Below, piece after piece: positions 1 to 9,964 of a DNA stretch of 64,000 bases. Numbering within the stretch: position 1 is the first letter of the stretch; each line of letters starts with the position of its first letter. The notes under the pieces were generated by a model. That model made no database searches. It worked only from the letters and a program-made list of their open reading frames with translations, and was not told the DNA's origin. The stretch comes from Gallionella sp. (GTDB lineage: Bacteria; Pseudomonadota; Gammaproteobacteria; Burkholderiales; Gallionellaceae): positions 1 through 64,000 of the forward strand of contig JAQUAI010000008.1 in NCBI GenBank assembly GCA_028687335.1. Reading direction: 5' to 3'. A program made the position numbers and the translations under genes.

Positions 1-2
1 AG

Positions 3-1118
3 ATTATGTTGCCGCTGGGTATTTCGTTCTTTACCTTTACTCAGATCGCTTTTCTGGTCGATACCTATCGCGGTGAGGTGAAGGAATATAACTTCATTCA
101 CTATGTCCTCTTCGTGACTTATTTCCCTCATTTGATCGCCGGGCCAGTCTTGCATCACAAGGAAATGATGCCGCAGTTCGCCAAGGCGACAACGTACCAA
201 GTCAACTGGGAACACGTTGCCACCGGCCTGATGTTGTTCACACTCGGCTTGTGTAAAAAGACGCTGTGGGCAGACCCACTTGCCGCTTATGCCGACGGCA
301 TATTTGGCGGTGTCGCCGCCGGCATGACACCCACAATCTATGAGGCATGGTGCGGCGCGCTAGCCTACACCCTACAAATCTATTTTGATTTTTCCGGCTA
401 TACCGACATGGCACTCGGCATTGCGCTGATGTTCGGTATCAAGCTCCCGATTAACTTCGACTCTCCCTACAAGGCGACCAGTATCATCGACTTCTGGCGG
501 CGCTGGCACATGACGCTGTCACGCTTTCTGCGCGATTATTTGTACATCCCGCTGGGCGGTAACCGTCACGGCAAGATGCGCCGTTATCTGAATCTTTTTG
601 TCACCATGCTACTCGGTGGTTTGTGGCACGGCGCGGGCTGGACATTCGTCGTATGGGGTGCGCTGCACGGTCTATATCTGGCTATTAACCATCTATGGCG
701 TGAATTTGTCGTTGAAAAAACGCCCCGCTTTTTACCTAGATGGCTCGCTGGATTTTTTGGTGGAACGCTGACCTTTATCTCAGTCGTCGTCGCTTGGGTC
801 GTATTCCGCGCAACAGACATGGCTCAAGCAAGCGCGATCATCAAAGCCATGGCTGGGATCGCATATTATCCAGTCACCTTCAGCGAAGTTCTCACCGGCA
901 AGCTATTACTCACTACGGACTTATCAGGCCGTGATTTAATCAAGCTACTACTGCCTGGATTATTGTGGGTTTGGCTGTTGCCCAACTCAACCAAGCTACG
1001 TTTTTACGGAAACAATTTCTTGCTCGCGCTTATTCAGGCATCTGCCACAGTATATTTTCTATATCTGGCAATCGACCAATTTGGCAATTACAGCCCGTTC
1101 CTTTATTTCCAGTTCTAA
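3..1118 (+). CDS. MBOAT-family O-acyltransferase (AlgI-like), 5' end truncated by window edge
   Basis: Open frame extends upstream of the listed ATG to the window edge; LPLGISFFTFTQIAFLVD, DFWRRWHMTLSRFLRDYLYIPLGGNRHG and GGLWHGAGWTFVVWGALHGLYL motifs typical of MBOAT/AlgI. Confidence 0.93.
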   Translation: MMLPLGISFFTFTQIAFLVDTYRGEVKEYNFIHYVLFVTYFPHLIAGPVLHHKEMMPQFAKATTYQVNWEHVATGLMLFTLGLCKKTLWADPLAAYADGIFGGVAAGMTPTIYEAWCGALAYTLQIYFDFSGYTDMALGIALMFGIKLPINFDSPYKATSIIDFWRRWHMTLSRFLRDYLYIPLGGNRHGKMRRYLNLFVTMLLGGLWHGAGWTFVVWGALHGLYLAINHLWREFVVEKTPRFLPRWLAGFFGGTLTFISVVVAWVVFRATDMAQASAIIKAMAGIAYYPVTFSEVLTGKLLLTTDLSGRDLIKLLLPGLLWVWLLPNSTKLRFYGNNFLLALIQASATVYFLYLAIDQFGNYSPFLYFQF

Positions 1119-2120
1119 ATGATGAAAGCAGCCAAACTTTTTTCCATTCTCGTTTTTGTACTGATCGGCTCGTATGGCGCAATCGGACTGTACTTCCTGC
1201 CACTAGCGGGATTCGAAGGGGATCTCACGCGGGTGAGCAAGATGCCGGAATCTTTGTTTGGCTGGACCAAACCACAACCGGCCATTGCCCCCGGACTTCT
1301 GAAACCCGCCTCATGGCAGGATGCCGATGTGCTGGTCATCGGCGATAGTTTTTCCGAAACCCGCGTCTGGCAATCGGTACTGGTTAAAAATGGATTGAAA
1401 GTACGCACCGAACACTGGACCAGTATCCGCGAAGGAGTTTGTGAGGATTTTTATCCTTGGGTTAGAGCGCAAGGATTCAAAGGGAAATGGGTTATTTTCG
1501 AAGTGGTCGAACGCAATGTCGAGGCAGGCTTACCCAAATCGGTAACATGCAAGCATGTGGATTATCACCCCAGCGTGCATGCCGATGCATTACGCAACCC
1601 ACCCCTCACCACCCGCCCGGACACTGACCGCTCAGGCAGGCTCTCGGTGGGAATTGAGACTTATCAAAATATCATGGCCTATGAAAAGCTCGGTACCCAA
1701 GCCGACTTTAGCAGCTGGAATATGCCGGGCGGCGCAACCCTGCGCCGCATAGCAAATGGCTGTCAGTTATTTAGCCACGCGAAATGTCAGGATGCGCTGT
1801 TTTACTCATCTGACCGTCTAACCGACATTGGGGACTCAACACTGGACATCATTCAAACCCTTAACTCCCGCACTGGTGACTTAAAAACTCTTTGGGTCAT
1901 CATGCCGGATAAATCTTCTGTATTTATGCATCCAGAAAAACAATTTTGGAACAAAATGGAAACGAAGTTCAGTGCACCGAATATCTTGAGTGTGATGCAG
2001 CAAGCGCTTAATCTAAAAACAATTGATCTTTATCCGGCCAACAATTCCCATCTATCAACCGAAGGATATCTACTTTTAGGTGATGCCGTTTATAGCAGCA
2101 TGAAAGCGCGACCGAATTAG
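1119..2120 (+). CDS. AlgJ/AlgX-like SGNH-type hydrolase/acetyltransferase partner of MBOAT protein
   Basis: N-terminal TM, VLVIGDSFSE (GDS block) and C-terminal NNSHLSTEGYLLLGDAV (SxxH-like block); directly follows MBOAT gene. Confidence 0.7.
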   Translation: MMKAAKLFSILVFVLIGSYGAIGLYFLPLAGFEGDLTRVSKMPESLFGWTKPQPAIAPGLLKPASWQDADVLVIGDSFSETRVWQSVLVKNGLKVRTEHWTSIREGVCEDFYPWVRAQGFKGKWVIFEVVERNVEAGLPKSVTCKHVDYHPSVHADALRNPPLTTRPDTDRSGRLSVGIETYQNIMAYEKLGTQADFSSWNMPGGATLRRIANGCQLFSHAKCQDALFYSSDRLTDIGDSTLDIIQTLNSRTGDLKTLWVIMPDKSSVFMHPEKQFWNKMETKFSAPNILSVMQQALNLKTIDLYPANNSHLSTEGYLLLGDAVYSSMKARPN

Positions 2121-3034
2121 TCGTTACCCTTACGCCAGTCACACAGCCCCGGCATGGGATCCCATGCCTCGATATCTTCGAGCGGATATTTGTAACGCAA
2201 AGCATAACCAACGCGCCGCAGGCGCCCCAACCAAGAGGCTCGCACACAATTAAAGGGATTTTCGACAGTTTTTCCACCATCCGCCCGTCGTAATGAGGGT
2301 AAGTACAGGCGATGGAATTCAATTTGAGTCACACCCCATTTCATCACAAATATTCGACCACCCAAATTGTGCTTGATGCGACCAGTACTCTTGCAGCCAA
2401 AATGGTAGAAGCGGCTTGCCCCGACAATGCGGAAATTTCGACACCCAGCAACCCAGAACTTCATCAATAAATCATCATCACTGCTCATACCCGGCGAAAA
2501 TTCCAAGCTATAGCCGCCGACCATATTCCACCACTGGCGATGAAACAGGGTTGGCTGCGATGCAGCACCTTCGGTATCCCCGCTTGTGTCCTGCATAAAA
2601 CTTCTCAGAAAATTCGGCTCATCAAACTGATCGGGGGTGCCGCCAAAATTTTGCTTGATGATGATCTGATTCCCACCGTTCTCAGGCTGAATTAAGCGCC
2701 CAAAAAACAAGGCGAGATTCGTATCCACCGAATTAATCGCCCCAACAAATGCGCTATCCCAACCCGGTGCCGCAACCATATCGTCATTCATAAACAAAAC
2801 CCAATCGTGTTTTGCTTGTGCAACAAGGTGATTTACGGACAAACAAACGCCAACATTTTTTGAGCTTTGCGTGTACTTAATACCTTGTGACTGAACCCAC
2901 TCCAAAGAGCCTTCCGAACCATCATTTAGATGTACCAAAATTTCATGCTCAACACTCGAATGCTTACGCAGACTTTCCACGCACAACTTAAGATAGTTAA
3001 GGTTGTTCCAACTGGGGATGATGATGCTAAACAT
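2117..3034 (-). CDS. Glycosyltransferase family 2
   Basis: MFSIIIPSWNNLNYLKLCVESL, HLNDGSEGS, LFMNDDMVA; paralogous to 5458..6297. Confidence 0.88.
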   Translation of the reverse strand: MFSIIIPSWNNLNYLKLCVESLRKHSSVEHEILVHLNDGSEGSLEWVQSQGIKYTQSSKNVGVCLSVNHLVAQAKHDWVLFMNDDMVAAPGWDSAFVGAINSVDTNLALFFGRLIQPENGGNQIIIKQNFGGTPDQFDEPNFLRSFMQDTSGDTEGAASQPTLFHRQWWNMVGGYSLEFSPGMSSDDDLLMKFWVAGCRNFRIVGASRFYHFGCKSTGRIKHNLGGRIFVMKWGVTQIEFHRLYLPSLRRADGGKTVENPFNCVRASWLGRLRRVGYALRYKYPLEDIEAWDPMPGLCDWRKGND

Positions 3035-3042
3035 GAGACTCC

Positions 3043-4332
3043 TTAATTTGGACGCACGATACCGTCATCGTGAAAGCGGTAGCTAGCTGCCAACAAAACT
3101 GCAACTGTAAAACTGTAAAAAGCCGTTGCCATAGCCAGATTAAGCAATTCGACTGTCAATCCAAACGTGATACATCCGCTAACGAATACCACCCCCATAA
3201 TCGCACTTCGCCTAGCCACTCCATCGGACGCTTGCGCCAAACGCCAAAACATTCTCAAGGGCACAATATAAATTGCGAGTATCGCCAACAATCCAAACAG
3301 CCCCATACCAGCCGCTTTTGCCAACAAATCGTTATGTACTTCGCCTCGCCCCTGTTCGGCTGCAAGCGGTGTTAGCTTCCCAGCTGCTTGCATCGCTTGC
3401 ATCTCACGCCCAAATCCCTCAGGGCCAACTCCTACCAGCGGATGCTGAAAAAAAACATCTTTGGCTGCAATATAGAGCTGCCAACGAACCCCAGTAGATG
3501 TATCTTTTTGCCCTTGTTCAAATTTCAGCAAGTCCCCTACCGTCTCATCAACGCGCTGATGAAAAGGTGGGCTAGCACTATAAATCAAGATCAGCGATAC
3601 CCCTGCGGCCAGCATACTCCCCGATACCTTCCGAAAAGAAAACGGGCGACTGTAAAAATAAGCCAGTAACAAGACAAACACTGGGAGCATTAGCCATCCA
3701 CCACGCGTACCTGACAATATCGAAGCTGCCAAACCGGCAAAAAAACCCGTCAACTTGAGCAATTTAAGGTACCACGTGTCTTGTGACCACCAATTGATGG
3801 CAAGCAATGACATCAACCCAAAAATTAATTCAAAATCTCCGAAATGAATAAGGTCTAGCGTACTAATCCCCCAACGCCCCGTCCCTTGATCCTGAATCAT
3901 AGATAAGCCAATAATCGCCGCCAAAGGAAACGCAAATTGCAGTACTTTGAAAATACGAATCGGCATCCGCACCAACAATAAAAAAATCGGCAACACAAGC
4001 CAGTACCGCGAAGCTGCATCATGCGGATGCCAATCCAATTGATCGTTGGCAACCTGACTTAACAAGATTGCCAACGGCAATCCAAACATTGCCGCCATAT
4101 ACAGCGACCAATCGTGTTGCCAGAAAACTTTGGGGAACTTGGCAGGCCTAAGAGTAAAAACACTAACCGCCAGAAAAAGGGTCCATATGAACACCGTATT
4201 CATGCCACCTTTCACTACCAACATCATAGTTGGATAGATAAACAGCAGCCCGGAAAGTACTACCTCCAGAAACAGCATCCCGCGCATTTGACTCATACCA
4301 AGCTCATTTTTTTGGAATAATTTGATAAACAT
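3043..4332 (-). CDS. O-antigen ligase/polymerase family protein (WaaL/Wzy-like)
   Basis: Multi-TM protein with VGVGPEGFGREMQ...EVHNDLLAKAAGMGLFGLLAIL, typical Wzy_C/O-antigen ligase region. Confidence 0.8.
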   Translation of the reverse strand: MFIKLFQKNELGMSQMRGMLFLEVVLSGLLFIYPTMMLVVKGGMNTVFIWTLFLAVSVFTLRPAKFPKVFWQHDWSLYMAAMFGLPLAILLSQVANDQLDWHPHDAASRYWLVLPIFLLLVRMPIRIFKVLQFAFPLAAIIGLSMIQDQGTGRWGISTLDLIHFGDFELIFGLMSLLAINWWSQDTWYLKLLKLTGFFAGLAASILSGTRGGWLMLPVFVLLLAYFYSRPFSFRKVSGSMLAAGVSLILIYSASPPFHQRVDETVGDLLKFEQGQKDTSTGVRWQLYIAAKDVFFQHPLVGVGPEGFGREMQAMQAAGKLTPLAAEQGRGEVHNDLLAKAAGMGLFGLLAILAIYIVPLRMFWRLAQASDGVARRSAIMGVVFVSGCITFGLTVELLNLAMATAFYSFTVAVLLAASYRFHDDGIVRPN

Positions 4333-5347
4333 GCAAGCATTCCCGCATTACCGCATCCCATCCTCGCACAAATACAGGCACTTCATTTTCGCGATTTAAT
4401 TGACCTGAAACCTTATCGACCCACAGATGCAGAGGTGCGGTCAGTGTTACCACGCTACCTGCCAACTCGCCAACCTGATCGGCGGCCCCGCAAGCATCTG
4501 ATACCACCACCGGCACACATGCTGCCATCGCTTCGCTGATCACCATGCCATAAGGCTCCGCCTTGGCTGGGTGTAACAACACATCAAAGTCATAAAAATG
4601 TTCATTGTTGTCACACCACCCCATCAGCCGATATCCGCTCTGCCAATCAACAAACAAATGTCGCACTTCCTCCGCTGGAGGGCCAACCACCCATAACTCC
4701 AACTCCGGCCGTTCCTGTCGCAACTCGGCCACGATAGCAGCGGCCAATGGCAATCCTTTTCGCCGCCATTCTTTACCCACAAAACCGACAACACCGCCAG
4801 TTTTCGGAACATCACGATACGGACGAACAACACCGGGCAACACGCCCGGCACAACCGGTTGTGTTAGCTTGCCAGCATATTCAGGATAGTAATGAGCCAA
4901 CTGACGTGCAATGACAGATGAGTTTGGCACGATCACACGAGCTTGGTTTAATTCGCGCCGCTCCATATATAGCTGCATCGCAACTCGCAGGGAAGCGCGT
5001 TTCCACCACGGCTTATCTCGTGCTGTCGCAAAAGGCGGACCGTGAAAAGTGGTTACATCGTGCATACTAACTCGCTCGTGGCTATGAATCAGCCATCCCA
5101 ACTGGGGATTTTTTTTGAACCATTTTTCAACACGCCGCCCGAAACGCCAGTAATAAAACCAACGTGGACGATAAATCATGCGCCCGAGCTCATGCACTCG
5201 TACACCCTGCGGAATTTCGCCTACACTATATTCGCAAACAACCTGAACCTCATGTCCCGCACGAACAAGCTCCCGTGTTATTTCCCACACGTAACGCTCC
5301 ATTCCGCCGCCAGTACCATAGCGCCTGACAATATGAATTACCTTCAT
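4304..5347 (-). CDS. Glycosyltransferase family 4 (WaaG/GT1-like)
   Basis: RYGTGGGMERYVWEITREL, FVGKEWRRKGLPLAA, HPAKAEPYGMVISEAMAACVPVVVSDACGA. Confidence 0.88.
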   Translation of the reverse strand: MKVIHIVRRYGTGGGMERYVWEITRELVRAGHEVQVVCEYSVGEIPQGVRVHELGRMIYRPRWFYYWRFGRRVEKWFKKNPQLGWLIHSHERVSMHDVTTFHGPPFATARDKPWWKRASLRVAMQLYMERRELNQARVIVPNSSVIARQLAHYYPEYAGKLTQPVVPGVLPGVVRPYRDVPKTGGVVGFVGKEWRRKGLPLAAAIVAELRQERPELELWVVGPPAEEVRHLFVDWQSGYRLMGWCDNNEHFYDFDVLLHPAKAEPYGMVISEAMAACVPVVVSDACGAADQVGELAGSVVTLTAPLHLWVDKVSGQLNRENEVPVFVRGWDAVMRECLHVYQIIPKK

Positions 5348-5457
5348 CCCGCCTCTGAATTATCGGCGCATGTTATAGAATGCCGCCATCATGAAAGGGC
5401 GCAGTATATCAAGCCCCCCACAAGCTTTACCTGAAAAGCGTTAACGGACCCCCCAAT

Positions 5458-6297
5458 ATGTTCTCTATCATCATTCCCACTTGGAACAATCTTGCGCTTT
5501 TGCAGCTTTGTATACGCAGCATTCGGGAAAACTCAGCTTATCCGCACCAGATTATCGTGCATGTTAATGACGGTAGTGACGGCTCACTGGAATGGGTGCG
5601 AACACAAAACATTACTCACACCGCTTCGCCGGAAAACATCGGCATTTGCCTCGCCGTGAACGAAGCTGCAATGCATGCCACACAGGACTACATCCTGTAT
5701 CTGAACGATGACATGTATTGCTGCCCAGGCTGGGATACCGCCCTAGTGAACAAACTCAAGCAACTGGATACCGATTTATTCATGCTCTCTGGCACCATGA
5801 TCGAACCGCGTGACACACAGAATCCCTGTGTCATTGTGGGCGACTATGGCAGTGATGCGCACACCTTTGACGAAGCCCGATTACTCGCGGATTTACCGCA
5901 AAAAAACAAAGCCGATTGGCTGGGTGCAACGTGGCCACCCACGCTGGTCAGCAAACGCTGGTGGTTTAAAGTGGGTGGGTATAGCAGTGAGTTTTCACCC
6001 GGCATGAGCAGCGACAACGATTTTTCGATGAAACTATGGCACGCCGGTTGTCGCATTTTTTTGGGCGTAGGCGATTCGCTGGTTTACCACTTCCAATGCA
6101 AGTCGACAGGAAAGGTTAAAAAGAACAACGGTGGAAAACAGTTCCTGCACAAGTGGGGGATGCGACAGTCTGTATTTGACCGCTACTTTTTGCGGCGCGG
6201 CGAGGTTGCTCACATGATGGCGTTAAGCGAGCCGGAGCAAACTCGTCAATTACGCTGGCAGTTACTGCGAAGTCGGATCAAGCGCGCATTCAGTTAA
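5458..6297 (+). CDS. Glycosyltransferase family 2
   Basis: MFSIIIPTWNNLALLQLCIRSIR, HVNDGSDGS, LYLNDDMYCCPGWDTAL; paralog of 2117..3034 in opposite orientation. Confidence 0.88.
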   Translation: MFSIIIPTWNNLALLQLCIRSIRENSAYPHQIIVHVNDGSDGSLEWVRTQNITHTASPENIGICLAVNEAAMHATQDYILYLNDDMYCCPGWDTALVNKLKQLDTDLFMLSGTMIEPRDTQNPCVIVGDYGSDAHTFDEARLLADLPQKNKADWLGATWPPTLVSKRWWFKVGGYSSEFSPGMSSDNDFSMKLWHAGCRIFLGVGDSLVYHFQCKSTGKVKKNNGGKQFLHKWGMRQSVFDRYFLRRGEVAHMMALSEPEQTRQLRWQLLRSRIKRAFS

Positions 6298-7040
6298 GTG
6301 GCGTCATACAACGCCGCCAGTTTTCGATACTTCAAATAAGTGGTGCGGGCATTCATGCAAGCAATACTCCAGCCAGCCGCGCCATCAAGAACACCCAGCC
6401 TGACAATGTAGGTTCGCACAAACGACCACCCTCCACTCAGCACTGCGCCCACCGAGGTGGATCGCTTGCCTCGCTCATACATCTGGCGTGCGGCCGCATC
6501 GGAATAATGCGTCACTTTACGTTCGACATCTGTTACATCAACGTAGCTGTAATGCAGTAACGGGTGACTCAGCTTCTCGGTGCGCCCGTCAACATCCACA
6601 CGCTCATGTACTAGCGCATCGGTAAATCGACCGCGCTCTCGCTTGAACAGCCTCAGCACATAATCTGGATACCACCCCGAATAGTGAATGAACTTGCCGC
6701 AAAATTGCGACAAGCGGGGACAGTAGTAACCCGCAGCTTGGCCTTCGCGCATGACGCTTTCCAATTCGGCACGCAGCTTATCTGTCACACGTTCGTCCGC
6801 ATCAATTGCAAAAACCCAGCTTTTCGTGGCATAGCTCAACGCTATATTTTTTTGAGGGCCGAAGCCGGGCCAGTCATGTTGATAAACCTGCGCGCCCATT
6901 TCTTTTGCAATACTTACCGTGTCATCTGTGCTACCCGAATCAACAACAATAATTTCATCCGCCCACGACACCGACTGCAGGCATTCCCGAATATTGGCGG
7001 CTTCGTTTTTGGTAATGAGAATAACCGACAGATCGTACAT
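6294..7040 (-). CDS. Glycosyltransferase family 2 (WaaE/KdtX-like)
   Basis: MYDLSVILITKNEAANIRECLQSVSWADEIIVVDSGSTDDTV; start trimmed to MYD, giving a short overlap with the upstream gene end at 7043. Confidence 0.88.
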   Translation of the reverse strand: MYDLSVILITKNEAANIRECLQSVSWADEIIVVDSGSTDDTVSIAKEMGAQVYQHDWPGFGPQKNIALSYATKSWVFAIDADERVTDKLRAELESVMREGQAAGYYCPRLSQFCGKFIHYSGWYPDYVLRLFKRERGRFTDALVHERVDVDGRTEKLSHPLLHYSYVDVTDVERKVTHYSDAAARQMYERGKRSTSVGAVLSGGWSFVRTYIVRLGVLDGAAGWSIACMNARTTYLKYRKLAALYDAT

Positions 7041-7042
7041 GG

Positions 7043-8887
7043 TTAGTGTATGGCAGGGGCGTATTCCGGCACCCAAGCCTTCAACGCCGCACGCACATCC
7101 TCATCGTTCATCGTTGATGCATCTGTCCAAATCAGCAATCGCGACAGCCATTCCGCATCAGTCGTTCTAGCCTGAGCAATACGTAACTTGGGGTGCGGCG
7201 TAGGAAGGGTATTTTCGTCGTCAGCAAGTAATTCTTCATACAGCTTTTCGCCGGGGCGCAATCCGCTGAATTCGATTTTGATGTCGCTTTCACTCATACC
7301 GGAAAGACGAATCAGGTCGCGTGCCAAATCGACAATTTTTACTGGCTCACCCATATCCAATACAAAAATCTCACCGCCCTCACCCATCAACCCCGCCTGC
7401 AAAACCAGCTGAGCCGCTTCGGGTATCGACATGAAATAGCGCGTGATCTCGGGATGCGTCACCGTAATCGGGCCGCCCTTGGCAATTTGTTCGCGGAACT
7501 TGGGAATCACACTCCCCGAGGATCCCAGCACGTTGCCAAAACGCACCGAGACATAACGTGTTTGCCCTGAAGCTTGCAACGCTTGGCAAACCATCTCAGC
7601 CAAGCGCTTGGAGGCACCCATCACATTGGTCGGATTAACCGCCTTGTCGGTGGAAATCATCACGAATTTGTTCACGCCATACTGCTGAGCGGCGCGTGCA
7701 ATCGTCCACGTACCCAGCACATTGTTGCGTATTGCCTGCCACGCATTGCGCTGCTCCATCATCGGCACGTGTTTGTATGCAGCAGCATGGAACACAGCAC
7801 TGGGTTGGTAAATACCGAGCACCTCACCCACTCGTGCAGCATCACGCACATCCCCTACCAAACATACAAAATCAAGCTGGGGGAATGTCTGCCTGAGCTC
7901 CTGCTCAATGGTATACAACGCATATTCACTTAGCTCAAACAAAACCAGTTTTGCTGGCATAAAGCGGGCAATCTGTCGGCACATCTCCGACCCGATGGAG
8001 CCCCCCGCCCCAGTGACCATCACCACTTTACCAGTCAGCAAATCATGCAAGCCCTCCGCATCTAGTTGCACCGGATCACGCCCGAGCAAGTCGTCCAGCT
8101 CGATTTGGCGCAATTGAGAAACGCTCACCTTGCCGCTCATCAAATCTTCGAATGAAGGAACTGTCAGCGCTTGCACCTTAGCGGCGTTACACAATTGAAT
8201 CGCCCGCTTGCGCTGTTGATGCGAACTCGATGGCATCGCGATAATAGCCTGCTGTACTCCCAGCTTTTCAACCCAGCGCGACAATTCATCCAAACTACCC
8301 AGCACGCGCACACCATTTAATGTGCGGCCATGCCGCTCATTACTATCATCCAAAAATCCAACCAAACGCCACTCGCCACTTTTCGCCAACTCCTTGGCCA
8401 AGCTAACCGCCGCATCTCCAGCGCCCAGCACCAACACCGGTTCGCCACGCAAGTGAATATCGCCATAGAGCCCCTGCTCTTTCCACATGCGATAAACAAA
8501 ACGGCTACCGCCCATCATCAAAATCAACAGCAGCGGATTAATAATCAACACCGAGCGCGGCACAACCATCCCTAAGCGCAGCATCCAAAACATCAGTGGG
8601 ATAGCTGCCGCAGCCGTTATCACCGCCAGCACAATCCGACGCAAATCGGCCGTGCTGGCATATCGCCAAACACCGCGATACAAACCAAACTGAAGGAAAA
8701 TCAGCAATTGCAACGGCACGATCCAAATTAGGGTGTGGCGCAGTTCAGTGGCAAAATCATCAGGAAGGTCAAAGTTAAAACGAAGTAAATACGCCAACGT
8801 CCAAGCCATGCTGGCAGCGAAAACATCATGCAACACAGCTAATACAGTTCTTGGGCTAATTAACATAGAGTGATTATTTAAGTTCAT
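7043..8887 (-). CDS. CapD/WbpM/FlaA1-like membrane NDP-sugar 4,6-dehydratase
   Basis: N-terminal TMs, VLVLGAGDAAVSLAKEL, VMVTGAGGSIGSEMCRQI, HAAAYKHVPMME; 614 aa. Confidence 0.93.
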   Translation of the reverse strand: MNLNNHSMLISPRTVLAVLHDVFAASMAWTLAYLLRFNFDLPDDFATELRHTLIWIVPLQLLIFLQFGLYRGVWRYASTADLRRIVLAVITAAAAIPLMFWMLRLGMVVPRSVLIINPLLLILMMGGSRFVYRMWKEQGLYGDIHLRGEPVLVLGAGDAAVSLAKELAKSGEWRLVGFLDDSNERHGRTLNGVRVLGSLDELSRWVEKLGVQQAIIAMPSSSHQQRKRAIQLCNAAKVQALTVPSFEDLMSGKVSVSQLRQIELDDLLGRDPVQLDAEGLHDLLTGKVVMVTGAGGSIGSEMCRQIARFMPAKLVLFELSEYALYTIEQELRQTFPQLDFVCLVGDVRDAARVGEVLGIYQPSAVFHAAAYKHVPMMEQRNAWQAIRNNVLGTWTIARAAQQYGVNKFVMISTDKAVNPTNVMGASKRLAEMVCQALQASGQTRYVSVRFGNVLGSSGSVIPKFREQIAKGGPITVTHPEITRYFMSIPEAAQLVLQAGLMGEGGEIFVLDMGEPVKIVDLARDLIRLSGMSESDIKIEFSGLRPGEKLYEELLADDENTLPTPHPKLRIAQARTTDAEWLSRLLIWTDASTMNDEDVRAALKAWVPEYAPAIH

Positions 8888-9872
8888 TGTCGACCGTCTG
8901 GCGTGATACGTGAATAGTCCAACATTTATCTAACCATATCATCATCACTATGTAGATAGTCGCCCAGCCCATTAAAACAAAAAGCAATAGCTCTTCTTTC
9001 CATAAGGCACATAAACTGCTGATACCAGCACCCAACATTAATACATACTCGATTAGAGCCAATTTACGATGCCCCCAACCCAACTGTATCGCACGTTGGT
9101 AGTAATGCTCACAATGTGCTTCGGTCACTCGAGCTCCACGCATCGCACGCTTTATCAAAGTAACGGTCGCATCCACAATAAACGGGGAAAATACCAGCAG
9201 TGGAAACCATGCCTGCCAGTAACTCATCTGCCAGCCCCATATGCCCATCGCTACGGCAAGGAACCCCAACGAAATAGAACCGGCATCCCCCATGAATATT
9301 TTGGCCGGAGCAAAGTTGTAAACCAAAAATCCTAGTGCTGCCGCACTAATCGAGAAATTCAAACCGGCAAATGCAACATCCCCGTCCTGCATGAGTGCCG
9401 CAAAACCGTACATGGCGAAACCAAACAGTGCCATACCGCCTGCAAGCCCGTCCGAACCATCCATGAAGTTGTAAAGATTAACCACCCAAACAGTGAGTAA
9501 CAATAGCAACAGCGCAACGACAGCACCCTGCTGAACAAACATATCAGAGCCCACCACCAAAATAGCTGCCGCAAGCAACTGCGCCAACAGGCGTACGCGC
9601 ACAGAGAGATCGCGCATATCATCCAGCAGCGAGACTAAGAATAGGATAACCAGCGGCAACAACAACCACCAAGTCAAAACGTTAATCGTCAAAACCCAAC
9701 CAGACACCGCGCCCGCAACCAGCCCAATACCTCCCATACGCGGGAGAGGATTGGTGTGCAATGAACGTTCGTTGGGAACATCTTGAATCTTGCCGTCAAA
9801 CTTGCCAGACAGCATAAACATGAGTGACAACAAGCTAACTAAAGCAGAAACGATGGGGGCTAGATATGTCAT
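8874..9872 (-). CDS. WecA/MraY-family undecaprenyl-phosphate sugar-1-phosphate transferase
   Basis: Multi-TM; VSLLDDMRDLSVRVRLLAQ, NLYNFMDGSDGLAGG, KIFMGDAGSISLGF. Confidence 0.92.
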   Translation of the reverse strand: MTYLAPIVSALVSLLSLMFMLSGKFDGKIQDVPNERSLHTNPLPRMGGIGLVAGAVSGWVLTINVLTWWLLLPLVILFLVSLLDDMRDLSVRVRLLAQLLAAAILVVGSDMFVQQGAVVALLLLLLTVWVVNLYNFMDGSDGLAGGMALFGFAMYGFAALMQDGDVAFAGLNFSISAAALGFLVYNFAPAKIFMGDAGSISLGFLAVAMGIWGWQMSYWQAWFPLLVFSPFIVDATVTLIKRAMRGARVTEAHCEHYYQRAIQLGWGHRKLALIEYVLMLGAGISSLCALWKEELLLFVLMGWATIYIVMMIWLDKCWTIHVSRQTVDNELK

Positions 9873-9964
9873 GTAGAGTGCGCGCTAACTTGCAAAAGCG
9901 GATTGATGGCGCAGATTTTATCATCATCGTTTACAGCGGCAGGCTCATCAACAGTCAACAGCCC

